From the IMG/VR virus record IMGVR_UViG_3300018080_000397, positions 1 through 33,981 of that record: DNA of 33,981 nt; one strand, written 5' to 3'. A program made the position numbers and the translations under genes. Of this stretch, positions 5,972 to 12,853 are shown in pieces; the stretch's first letter is position 1; every line of letters starts with the position of its first letter. Source of the DNA: a virus. The notes beneath the pieces are model-generated. The model searched no databases and had not been told where the DNA came from. It worked only from the letters and a program-made list of their open reading frames with translations.

Positions 5972-8900
5972 ATGTCTACGGATTGTTTCGGCGCTCATGA
6001 TACTGAGTTGGTTGATGAGATTGACCAGCTGCTCGCATACGAGGAATCCGAGCTGGATACGCTCAATGTCTGCCCGGTAGGATCGGCTACACCGCAGCGG
6101 GTGGAAATTCAGCCTTCGGAGTTCACCGAGTTCGCAATCAAGGTCCCTACAAATGAGGCAATCGTCCCCTTCAGTTTCAACGAACGCCGTTATCTGCGCA
6201 GCATTTATGACACGCCAGCAAAGCGTGTTCTGCTCAAAGCCGCGCGGCAAGTGGAAAAGTGTCTGTTGGCCTCGGATCGGGTCGTCACTCCCGATGGTCG
6301 TTGGATTACGATTGAGGATTTGCGGATCGGCGATCGAGTCGTCTCCCTCCACGCTCTTGACCCTGATGCGGAAGAGTGCGCTGTGCCTCATGGCGAGATT
6401 CGACCCTTCCGGACCAACAACCGATTTGAGCAGGACATCGTCGTCGACAAACGTTCGGTTGGGAAAAAGCGTGCCGTACGGTTGCGCACGAAAATGGGAT
6501 GCGTGCTCCATCTCAGTGAGGACACGCCTGTCCTCGGCGGTCGTGGTTGGTGCAGTGCTGCCGGTATGGGGAGGGGTGAGCCTGTTGCGACCATTCGCTC
6601 TCTCGGCGACGCCGCCGTGTTCGGAGAGGGTTACGGGAAGAGCCTCGAGTTCAGCTCAACAATTCCCGACGGCCTTTTTCTCGAGGCGACGTCCAGCGAG
6701 CTTGTCGCGTTCATCAAATCTCTCTGGCGACGCAGCGGAAGCGTGTATGGGCGAGGCGGGAAGCTCCGCTGCGCGCTGTATCTGCCATCACGACTGACTG
6801 CTGAGCGTGCTCGTTGGTTGCTGCTGAAGATCGGCATTCCTGCGCATTGTCGGCGTGGGGAGGGCGACGCGCATTCGGTCAGCGTGGGTGGAAAGGCCGC
6901 GCAGGCGTTTTTGGACATGATTGTGACGGGCGTCCCACCTGAGCCCAAATCGAGTGATGTGCTGTGGGATACGGTTGTCGACGTCGAGCCGTTGGGGCAG
7001 GAGGAGGTGTACCACCTCGAGACCGCCAAGAATCACAACTACGTCCATGAAGGTGCCGTGGTCCACAACTCCACCTTCATTGGCAACAAGATGATCACCT
7101 ACTGTGCCGTGGTACCCAACTTCAAAACGCTCTACGTCAGCGCCACCCAGCAGCAGGCGCAGGTGTTTTCATCCGATCGCATAAAAGACCCAATCGACCT
7201 TTCCCCCGAGCTCGCCTACTTGTTGGACAGCAAGCTGTCGCAAAACGTGCTCTTCAAACAGTTTCGTAACCGTTCGCAAATTCGCATCCGATACACGTAT
7301 CATTCCGCCGATCGCACACGCGGCATCAGCGCTGATCTCGTAACGATCGACGAGCTTCAGGATATTATCTACCACCACATTCCCATCATCGAACAGTGCG
7401 CTTCCCACTCGCAATGGAAGCTCTTTTGCGATGCCGGAACGCCAAAATCGTTGGACAACACGATCGAAGTGCTTTGGGCACAGTTCTCCACGCAAAACGA
7501 ATGGGTCGTTCCGTGTGGACGGCACGGTCTGCCAAAACAGCCAGGCACGTGGCACTGGAACGTGCTGGGCATGAAAAACATCGGCAAAAAGGGTCTGATA
7601 TGTGCAAAGTGCGGGCAGCCTATCGACCCTACCCATCCGTTGGCGACCTGGGCCTCGATGCAGCCGCGAACGGTGAATAATGCCAATCGAGTGACGATGG
7701 ATGGCTACCGCATCTCTCAGTTGATGGTGCCGTGGATTGATTGGGAAGGGGACATTCTCATGAACCTGGACCGTTACGATCTGCCGCAGATCAACAATGA
7801 GATGCTGGGTCTGTCCTCCGACTCTGGTATCCGTCCTCTCACTCAAAGGTCGGTACGGGTCTGCTGTCAGCCCGACATCCATCTTGGTGATTTTGAGCTC
7901 AACGCGTCTCGGTGTGTCGACGGAGTTTTCGCCGGCATCGATTGGGGCTGCCACGACAACCAAACGCGCATCCTGACAGATTCCGGATTCAAATATTTTC
8001 GTGATCTGACCGACGATGATCTGGTTGCGCAATTTGATAAAGACACGCGCCAGATGTCCTTCGTCCGTCCGCTCACGCGGACCGTTCGGGATTGGAATGG
8101 GCCGCTCTACCACATCACGGGTCGCGATGTGGACATGATGTTGACGGGCACGCACAGAATGCTTGTCCAGCCGGCTCGCCAGAAGGACTGGTGCGTGGAG
8201 TCCATGGAGGAGCTCGCCGATCGGCAGGAAGGTGGGAATATGCGCGGTTGGGTTGACTGGGAAGGTGAGGAGCTCACCACCTTCACCGTTCCCGGCATTC
8301 CGCCATGCCTCGGCGACGAAGGTTGCGAGCCTGCGCAGATGGGCGGGGATTTTTGGATAACAAGGCTGGGGACCCTTTTGTCGTCGGGGCTTCCTGCTCG
8401 AGGGGTCTACGGCAGACAGCTGCAACGGTGGTGGATCGACAACGTGGGCCCGACCAAGGATACCGAACGCATTCCCCGCCGCTTCCTCAACCTCTCGAAA
8501 AGGCAGCTGCGCATCTTGTTCAGCGCGATGATGGCTGGAAAAGGTGGGGTGCTTGGTGGATACATGTCCGCCTCAAAGGGACTGTGTGAGGATTTTCAGG
8601 AAGTGTGCCTTCGGCTTGGTTACACGGCCACCGTCGAGATGCACATGTCCTCTAACAGCGACGGGAAGGTCCACTACAAAACCAGCTGGTCACAGAAAAG
8701 AGATTTTCGTCTGAGCCGCGAACAGATCAAGAAGATTCCGTATCGAGGGCAGGTGTACTGCTGCGCGGTCCCTTCCGGCCTCATCGTTACCGAACGAAAT
8801 GGGCGCATCGCCTATCAGGGCAACACGGGAGAACGAGAGTCCTACACGGTCCTCACGTTGGGCGGCTACATGGGGAAGGGATTTCAGGTGTTCTACGTCC

Positions 8901-9415
8901 ATCGCTTTGTTGGTGAGGATCTGGAGCCCAGCAGACAACTCGATCGAATTGCACAGATTTGTGTGCTTGTCGGCGTCAAGCTCATCGGTGCCGACTACGG
9001 TGGGGGTTACGATCGAAACGACTGGATAATGAGAAACTTCGGTATTCACAAGCTGGCCAAGTATCAGTACGCCGGCAATCCGAAGTCCAAAGTCAAATGG
9101 GAGCCTCGGCTTGGCCGCTTCATTCTTCATCGCAGCGAAGTGATGAAGGACATCTTCAGCGCCATCAAGCGGCGCCAGATTGGGTTGCCCTGCTGGGAAG
9201 AGTTCTCGTCTCCGTACGCGATGGACATGTGCAACATCTTCGCCGAGTTTAGTAAACAGCTACGGATGACGCAGTACATGGTCAGCCCGGGCAAGTCGGA
9301 CGACACATTCCATTCCATCCTCTACTGCTTTTTCGCATCCATGCTTGTGCGGCCGCGTCCCGACATTCTCATCCCGCGCAGCGCCAACGATGTGAACTTC
9401 CATCGACATAACTAG
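5972..9415 (+). CDS. Terminase large subunit containing two inteins
   Basis: This is the packaging motor subunit: an ATPase that translocates DNA into the prohead and a nuclease that cuts it. The 1147-residue precursor carries two inteins of 270 and 292 residues, so the spliced enzyme would be 585 residues, normal for the family. The P-loop region reads AARQVEK, then after splicing STFIG. Walker B is LVTIDELQDI (D460, E461 in precursor numbering), followed by the coupling motif DAGTPKS. A zinc-like cluster C515/H518/C544/C547 follows. The RNase H-like nuclease has D657 in GIDWG, D1008 in GADYGGG and D1110/D1111 in GKSDDTF. The ATG has a GTGGTGGG-like ribosome site. Portal and small subunit are not adjacent, unlike in many phages. 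Confidence 0.96.
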   Translation: MSTDCFGAHDTELVDEIDQLLAYEESELDTLNVCPVGSATPQRVEIQPSEFTEFAIKVPTNEAIVPFSFNERRYLRSIYDTPAKRVLLKAARQVEKCLLASDRVVTPDGRWITIEDLRIGDRVVSLHALDPDAEECAVPHGEIRPFRTNNRFEQDIVVDKRSVGKKRAVRLRTKMGCVLHLSEDTPVLGGRGWCSAAGMGRGEPVATIRSLGDAAVFGEGYGKSLEFSSTIPDGLFLEATSSELVAFIKSLWRRSGSVYGRGGKLRCALYLPSRLTAERARWLLLKIGIPAHCRRGEGDAHSVSVGGKAAQAFLDMIVTGVPPEPKSSDVLWDTVVDVEPLGQEEVYHLETAKNHNYVHEGAVVHNSTFIGNKMITYCAVVPNFKTLYVSATQQQAQVFSSDRIKDPIDLSPELAYLLDSKLSQNVLFKQFRNRSQIRIRYTYHSADRTRGISADLVTIDELQDIIYHHIPIIEQCASHSQWKLFCDAGTPKSLDNTIEVLWAQFSTQNEWVVPCGRHGLPKQPGTWHWNVLGMKNIGKKGLICAKCGQPIDPTHPLATWASMQPRTVNNANRVTMDGYRISQLMVPWIDWEGDILMNLDRYDLPQINNEMLGLSSDSGIRPLTQRSVRVCCQPDIHLGDFELNASRCVDGVFAGIDWGCHDNQTRILTDSGFKYFRDLTDDDLVAQFDKDTRQMSFVRPLTRTVRDWNGPLYHITGRDVDMMLTGTHRMLVQPARQKDWCVESMEELADRQEGGNMRGWVDWEGEELTTFTVPGIPPCLGDEGCEPAQMGGDFWITRLGTLLSSGLPARGVYGRQLQRWWIDNVGPTKDTERIPRRFLNLSKRQLRILFSAMMAGKGGVLGGYMSASKGLCEDFQEVCLRLGYTATVEMHMSSNSDGKVHYKTSWSQKRDFRLSREQIKKIPYRGQVYCCAVPSGLIVTERNGRIAYQGNTGERESYTVLTLGGYMGKGFQVFYVHRFVGEDLEPSRQLDRIAQICVLVGVKLIGADYGGGYDRNDWIMRNFGIHKLAKYQYAGNPKSKVKWEPRLGRFILHRSEVMKDIFSAIKRRQIGLPCWEEFSSPYAMDMCNIFAEFSKQLRMTQYMVSPGKSDDTFHSILYCFFASMLVRPRPDILIPRSANDVNFHRHN
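6260..7069 (+). other. Intein 1 in the terminase P-loop
   Basis: Residues C97 to N366 of the precursor form an intein with Ser367 as the +1 residue. Block A is present (CLLASDRVVTPDGRWITIED), as are block F (VYHLETAKNHNYVHEG) and block G ending VVHN before S. It splits the ATPase motif between K96 and the following S-T. Block B is unusual: the expected T-x-x-H is replaced by S-E-D-T, so the histidine that assists the first acyl shift is missing. The middle resembles a LAGLIDADG domain, but its motif reads SLWRRSGSV (residues 250-258), with R253 and S255 where acidic residues are expected. The endonuclease is therefore probably inactive. Confidence 0.9.
7949..8824 (+). other. Intein 2 in the terminase nuclease motif
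   Basis: Residues C660 to N951 form a second intein, followed by Thr952. Block A is CHDNQTRILTDSGFKYFRDL. Block B keeps the T-x-x-H (LTGTH). The C-terminal blocks run from YCCAVPSGL to RIAYQGN, with Gly in place of the penultimate His, which is seen in other inteins ending GN. It interrupts the nuclease motif GIDWG-TG, right after a catalytic Asp. Two LAGLIDADG-like segments are visible, RLGTLLSSG (798-806) and SAMMAGKGGV, with S805 and K857 at the positions normally held by the acidic catalytic residues. Cleavage activity is probably lost. Confidence 0.9.
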
Positions 9416-9446
9416 GTAAGGGAATTGCCGCGGAAGTCGCAGCGAG

Positions 9447-9710
9447 AAGCGGCGCTAGCGCGCCGCTTGGTGGATTGCAGGGGGAGGGGGCGCCTTGGCT
9501 TCTGCCTTGGCGGCTCTTTTTTCGATCGCCTCGACGGCCGCCAGGGCGGCCGCCTCAGCGGCGTGGAGAAGCTCTTGCTTCTCCACTTGCTCGGAAAAAT
9601 CCAGCCGTCCCACCGCATGGTGGGGCCGGATTTTTCCGAGCGCCAACGCGTCGGTGTACAGGAGGACGTCCGCTCGGACGTCCTCCAGTGCTCGGGCGCC
9701 TATGTAGGCG
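9447..9710 (-). repeat. Chain of inverted repeats in the membrane-protein gene
   Basis: Arms 9447-9455 and 9460-9468 form a perfect 9 bp spanning the stop codon. Arms 9535-9542 and 9545-9552 form 8 bp around AG. Arms 9563-9572 and 9577-9586 form a perfect 10 bp. Arms 9589-9602 and 9628-9641 form a perfect 14 bp enclosing a 6-bp hairpin (9609-9614 with 9619-9624). Arms 9661-9672 and 9675-9686 form a perfect 12 bp. Arms 9697-9702 and 9705-9710 form 6 bp. Most lie in the C-terminal half of the gene. Confidence 0.88.
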
Positions 9711-9895
9711 ACTGTGAAGCCGCCTACAGCGCCCGCGCCGGCGCCGGTCGCGATCCAAAGCATCTGCCCGTTCCCGAGCAGATACCCGACCACGCCGCCG
9801 CCGGCGCCGCCCAGCAGCACTCCGACAACGATCTTGCCGGAATGCTGCACGAAAACCTCACCGGCCGAAGCGCGGTGAGGGTTGAGGTGTCCCAT
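9455..9895 (-). CDS. Small glycine-rich two-helix membrane protein
   Basis: The start is ATG at 9895, preceded by GGAAAGGAG. Upstream in-frame codons have no ribosome site. The 146-residue protein has two hydrophobic glycine-zipper segments at about residues 21-40 (VGVLLGGAGGGVVGYLL) and 45-66 (IATGAGAGAVGGFTVAYIG). A long Ala/Glu/Lys-rich helix follows, with a Pro-rich end. It should sit in the host membrane with a soluble C-terminal tail. Two helices and a charged tail would suit a holin-like or superinfection-type protein, but no family signature confirms that. The gene stands alone on the reverse strand with its own TATAAG box and belongs to the hairpin-chain class. Confidence 0.75.
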   Translation of the reverse strand: MGHLNPHRASAGEVFVQHSGKIVVGVLLGGAGGGVVGYLLGNGQMLWIATGAGAGAVGGFTVAYIGARALEDVRADVLLYTDALALGKIRPHHAVGRLDFSEQVEKQELLHAAEAAALAAVEAIEKRAAKAEAKAPPPPAIHQAAR

Positions 9896-9969
9896 TGTTC
9901 TCCTTTCCAGACTTCTTGCGCGCACCAGTACGCACAAGGACCCAGCGAATGGAACTCTGGGTCAAAATA

Positions 9970-9975
9970 CTTATA
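9970..9975 (-). promoter_or_regulatory. TATAAG box for the membrane-protein gene
   Basis: The reverse strand reads TGTATATAAGTATTTTGAC. It shares ATAAGTATTTT with the box at 4342-4347. The leader to the ATG is about 75 bases. Confidence 0.5.
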
Positions 9976-9996
9976 TACAGATTTTTGCTTGATTTT

Positions 9997-10788
9997 TTAC
10001 CGTCGTTGACGGCGTTGTTTATGCTTTTTGCGGCCCTGCTGGATGTCGGGAAAATACGTTTCCTGTTCTGCGATCTCTTGCTTTACGAGTGCGTCAAACG
10101 CGTCGATGTTTGCTGCCGCCAGTATTTCCAGAAGTTTGCGGCTAGGCCCGAGCTGGGCGGCCTTCTCAATCATCAGAACGGCGACTGTCGATAGGTTCTT
10201 GCGGCCGACGTAGAGTAGGTCGCGCATATATTGGAGGTGGAGATCGGTCTTGAAGTCCTTCCGTTCGACGACGTACCGACTCATCTTCAGGCACAGCTCG
10301 TAGAATGGCTTCCAGGCATGGTCTACGGAAAGCAGCGTGTTCAGCTTGTCGATTTCAACTTCCGTGATTTTTGCGAAAATTTCACAATAGCTTAATATCC
10401 TCTTCTGCTCCCATGTGGTTTCTCCGAGGTCCTCGAGGAGGTTGTTGTAGAGCTGAAGTAGCTCAGTGTCCGGCATTGTGTGAAAGCGTGAGGCGGACAT
10501 ATTGTTCACTTCGTAGAGAAGATTCACCGCGTCCTGAAGACGTAAGACTGTCCGTTCCAGAAACAAAAGCCGACGAATGAGCTCGCCCGGTTTCATTTCG
10601 CCGGCAATGCGAAGCCGCTTGAGCTCGGCCACATCTTCCTGTCGAACATAGACGGTATCGCCCTCCATCTGACGCCGAACGAGACCTTCGTCACAGAGTC
10701 TGTGCACCTTCTCGACGGAACACCCCAATATCTCCGCGGCCTTGGAGGCTGTAATGAAACCTTGACTTCTTCCCATGGTAATCACCAT
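9997..10788 (-). CDS. Helix-turn-helix transcriptional regulator
   Basis: The N-terminal 55 residues form an excisionase/MerR-like helix-turn-helix: FITASKAAEILGCSVEKVHR followed by a wing ending VYVRQEDVAELK. The remaining 200 residues are helical, with a very basic C-terminus (GRKKHKQRRQRR). The protein should bind DNA and may control the diverging structural genes that start 58 bases away. Two starts are possible, ATG at 10788 and ATG at 10776, neither with a good ribosome site. A 5-bp inverted repeat (10775-10779 with 10784-10788) covers both and could be an autoregulatory site. A short hairpin (10000-10012) directly precedes the stop. Unlike the other reverse genes it has no chain of long repeats. 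Confidence 0.85.
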   Translation of the reverse strand: MVITMGRSQGFITASKAAEILGCSVEKVHRLCDEGLVRRQMEGDTVYVRQEDVAELKRLRIAGEMKPGELIRRLLFLERTVLRLQDAVNLLYEVNNMSASRFHTMPDTELLQLYNNLLEDLGETTWEQKRILSYCEIFAKITEVEIDKLNTLLSVDHAWKPFYELCLKMSRYVVERKDFKTDLHLQYMRDLLYVGRKNLSTVAVLMIEKAAQLGPSRKLLEILAAANIDAFDALVKQEIAEQETYFPDIQQGRKKHKQRRQRR

Positions 10789-10846
10789 ATGCTAATTTGA
10801 ACTTAGAATTAATAGGCCGAGCGTACGAGGTAGAAAGGCCAAGACA
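10789..10846 (+). promoter_or_regulatory. Divergent control region of regulator and structural block
   Basis: This 58-base A+T-richer gap separates the regulator from the first forward head gene. On the plus strand CTTAGAATTAATAGG (about 10801-10815) resembles the CATAGAATAATGG element before the 3193 gene and could be the promoter for the long forward block. A GAGGTAGAAAGG stretch just before 10847 can serve as ribosome site. Confidence 0.35.
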
Positions 10847-11737
10847 ATGTTTGATACGACGAGCCTCACGCTGGCTGACCGTGCTTCTCACGGCGTCGAC
10901 CCCGAACGGCTTCGCATGCTGGGGAAGAAGGCGAGCCTACTTTTTACCGAACGGGAGATGCCTTTGACCGACGCCGTCGTCCAAGTCGTTTCTGACCAGA
11001 GCGGCTTGAATCGTGAGCACGTGCACCGGGTCACGGAATTCGCAAACGGCTACGCGTTCGACACGTTGTACAAGCGCGCAAGCGGCAGTCACCGCGTCAT
11101 TAACTTTGAGGGAGGGCCTGCTGATCCCGCTGCGGTACTGCAGGAGCTGAATGCGGTTCCGATGAGAGGAGAAACCAAATTGGCCGCATACCGACCGACT
11201 CCGAAGTTCATCGCCGGACTTGAGGGTTTGGAGGATGCCTTCCAAATATCGAAGACAGCCTCGGCTGGTCCTGCGGACAAGCACGAAAATCCGAACAGGC
11301 CCATTTTTGAGCTGCAGGAGATGCTGAAGTCGGCACAGGACCAGCTCGGCTCGCGGATGGCTTCGCTCTACGTGGAGTTCGAGAGCGTGACGGACGGGTT
11401 GTACAAGGAGGCGAAGCAGGCCGTTCTCAACGGCGTCTCGCCAGCTGAGATCAGCGAGGTTTTCAAAGCTCGGTCACCGCACCCCAACATCACAAAGCTC
11501 GCCCTCAAGCGCATTGCGGAGAAGATGGATGGGGACATGATACCGGCGCCGCCGATGCGAAAGTTGGCTGGCCGGCGCGTGGTAAACTCGAACCACCCGC
11601 TGTGCGGTGCCTTCGACGGCTTCGCCAAGGTGGCCTACGACTACTTCGCCACGACGACCGCGGCTGAGCGAATCAACGAGCAACTTCGCGTGGCGGACAA
11701 AGCGGTTCGGGAGGTGTTGCAGCATGAGTCCCTATGA
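10847..11737 (+). CDS. Putative head-associated structural protein
   Basis: This is the first gene of the forward structural block, 296 residues, mainly helical, beginning MFDTTSLTLADRASHGVDPE. KTAS, KEAK and RKLAG motifs at several positions resemble the K-x-A tags of the other head proteins. FDGFAKVAYDYF near the C-terminus also resembles the tag. It overlaps the start of the next gene by 14 bases. The position between terminase and protease is where a portal is usually found, but the length and composition do not fit a portal. No family is recognised. Confidence 0.75.
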   Translation: MFDTTSLTLADRASHGVDPERLRMLGKKASLLFTEREMPLTDAVVQVVSDQSGLNREHVHRVTEFANGYAFDTLYKRASGSHRVINFEGGPADPAAVLQELNAVPMRGETKLAAYRPTPKFIAGLEGLEDAFQISKTASAGPADKHENPNRPIFELQEMLKSAQDQLGSRMASLYVEFESVTDGLYKEAKQAVLNGVSPAEISEVFKARSPHPNITKLALKRIAEKMDGDMIPAPPMRKLAGRRVVNSNHPLCGAFDGFAKVAYDYFATTTAAERINEQLRVADKAVREVLQHESL

Positions 11738-12104
11738 CCGATTGGCGCTGGCCGACATGCTTGTGCATCTGGAAAAGCGCGCCAGTGTTGGCGCTGGGAT
11801 TGGAACCGGACTCGAGGCGGGAGTCCGGGGACTCGGCGGAGTTCTGCGAGGCACACAAACGGTGGGCAGCGCCGCACTGCGAGCCGGCGCTGGCGAGGCG
11901 GAGAAGATTCTTGGCGGCAAAGCGTTGGGTCGAGCCATCGGGCTTGGGATACGAGCGGCTCCCTACGTTGGGGGCGCCTACCTCGTCAACCGTTTGCTGG
12001 GAGACCCCGTCGGGCAGATAGCGCGCTCGAAGTTGCAGCAGTTTCGTCTACAGCAAGCCATGCAGCGCTCGTCCTTCGATCCCAGGTCAGGAGTCATGTA
12101 CTGA
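11724..12104 (+). CDS. Small glycine/alanine-rich structural protein
   Basis: The ATG at 11724 has GGGAGG upstream and overlaps the previous gene. An upstream in-frame ATG would overlap much more. The 126-residue protein begins MSPYDRLALADMLVHLEKRA, an amphipathic segment ending in K-R-A like the head tags. A glycine-rich hydrophobic region follows (residues 25-95), then a polar, Gln-rich end. It might associate with membranes or line the capsid interior. The stop TGA overlaps the next ATG by one base. Confidence 0.75.
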   Translation: MSPYDRLALADMLVHLEKRASVGAGIGTGLEAGVRGLGGVLRGTQTVGSAALRAGAGEAEKILGGKALGRAIGLGIRAAPYVGGAYLVNRLLGDPVGQIARSKLQQFRLQQAMQRSSFDPRSGVMY

Positions 12105-12844
12105 TGACGGATCCACTGACAGAATTTCTTGAACACGAGGGTGTGACCAAGGAGGCGGGCCTTGCCCAAACATGGGAGCGGCTTCCATCCTTGGCGCGGG
12201 CAGCGATCGGGACAGCTGGCGTCTTCGCTGCGGGCCGAGTTGCCGACGAAGCGTACAGCGCGGCAAAAGACGCCATTGGAAAATCTATCGGCTTTCGGCG
12301 CGTGATGAAGTACAACCCGGCTTTGGAGAAGATGGATCGCAGCAAGGTCAAAACCATCTTCAACACGCTGCACAATGTCAGCCCCGATCTAGCCGGTGAT
12401 CCGATTGTGGCCAACTCGTGGATCAACCGAATGACCTATCAGGAGGACTACGTCGATCCGCGAACGCTTTCTGATTTGGCGACAGCTCAGGAACGAATGC
12501 GGAAGAAGGATCAGGGTAGGGGCGGTTTTATGAACCTGATGCAGCAGGCAACACTTGCGGCCGTCGCTGACCCCTATGCCTTCACCTCAGACGCCGAACG
12601 CATCAAGCAACAGCGACGAATGGCTCCGCAACTTGCGGCCCATACTGCTCAGGCGGCAGCACATGCTGCACAGCAGGATGAGAAGCGAATGCAGGAGCAC
12701 CGCAAGCACTTTCGCGATCCGAATATCGACATGCCGATGAAGCAGTACCTGTCAGAGTACGGGCCCGCGCAGCCGGCGCAGCCGGGTGGTGGGCAGGGCA
12801 AGCAGCAGGGCGGTAAGCAGCAAGGTCGCAAGTTCAAAATCTGA
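12104..12844 (+). CDS. Structural protein with N-terminal tag
   Basis: The 246-residue protein begins MTDPLTEFLEHEGVTKEAGL, matching the head tag pattern. A hydrophobic helix (AAIGTAGVFAAGRVADEAY) follows, then a conserved-looking domain (FNTLHNVSPDLAGDPIVANS to DYVDPRTLSDLATAQERM), an Ala/Gln-rich helix and a Gly/Gln/Lys-rich tail. It is likely a virion or assembly protein. The family name is not known to me. It is coupled to both neighbours, 1 base of overlap upstream and 9 bases of gap downstream. Confidence 0.75.
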   Translation: MTDPLTEFLEHEGVTKEAGLAQTWERLPSLARAAIGTAGVFAAGRVADEAYSAAKDAIGKSIGFRRVMKYNPALEKMDRSKVKTIFNTLHNVSPDLAGDPIVANSWINRMTYQEDYVDPRTLSDLATAQERMRKKDQGRGGFMNLMQQATLAAVADPYAFTSDAERIKQQRRMAPQLAAHTAQAAAHAAQQDEKRMQEHRKHFRDPNIDMPMKQYLSEYGPAQPAQPGGGQGKQQGGKQQGRKFKI

Positions 12845-12853
12845 GCGCATCCC

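Noticed and set aside
7169-8425. A 418-codon reverse frame inside the terminase
   Set aside because: It is antisense to clearly identified terminase and intein sequence and shows no motif or ribosome site.
2844-9420. TAGGTAAG as an intron splice site
   Set aside because: The octamer sits at gene ends, with intact genes on both sides. No group I or II core structure was seen.
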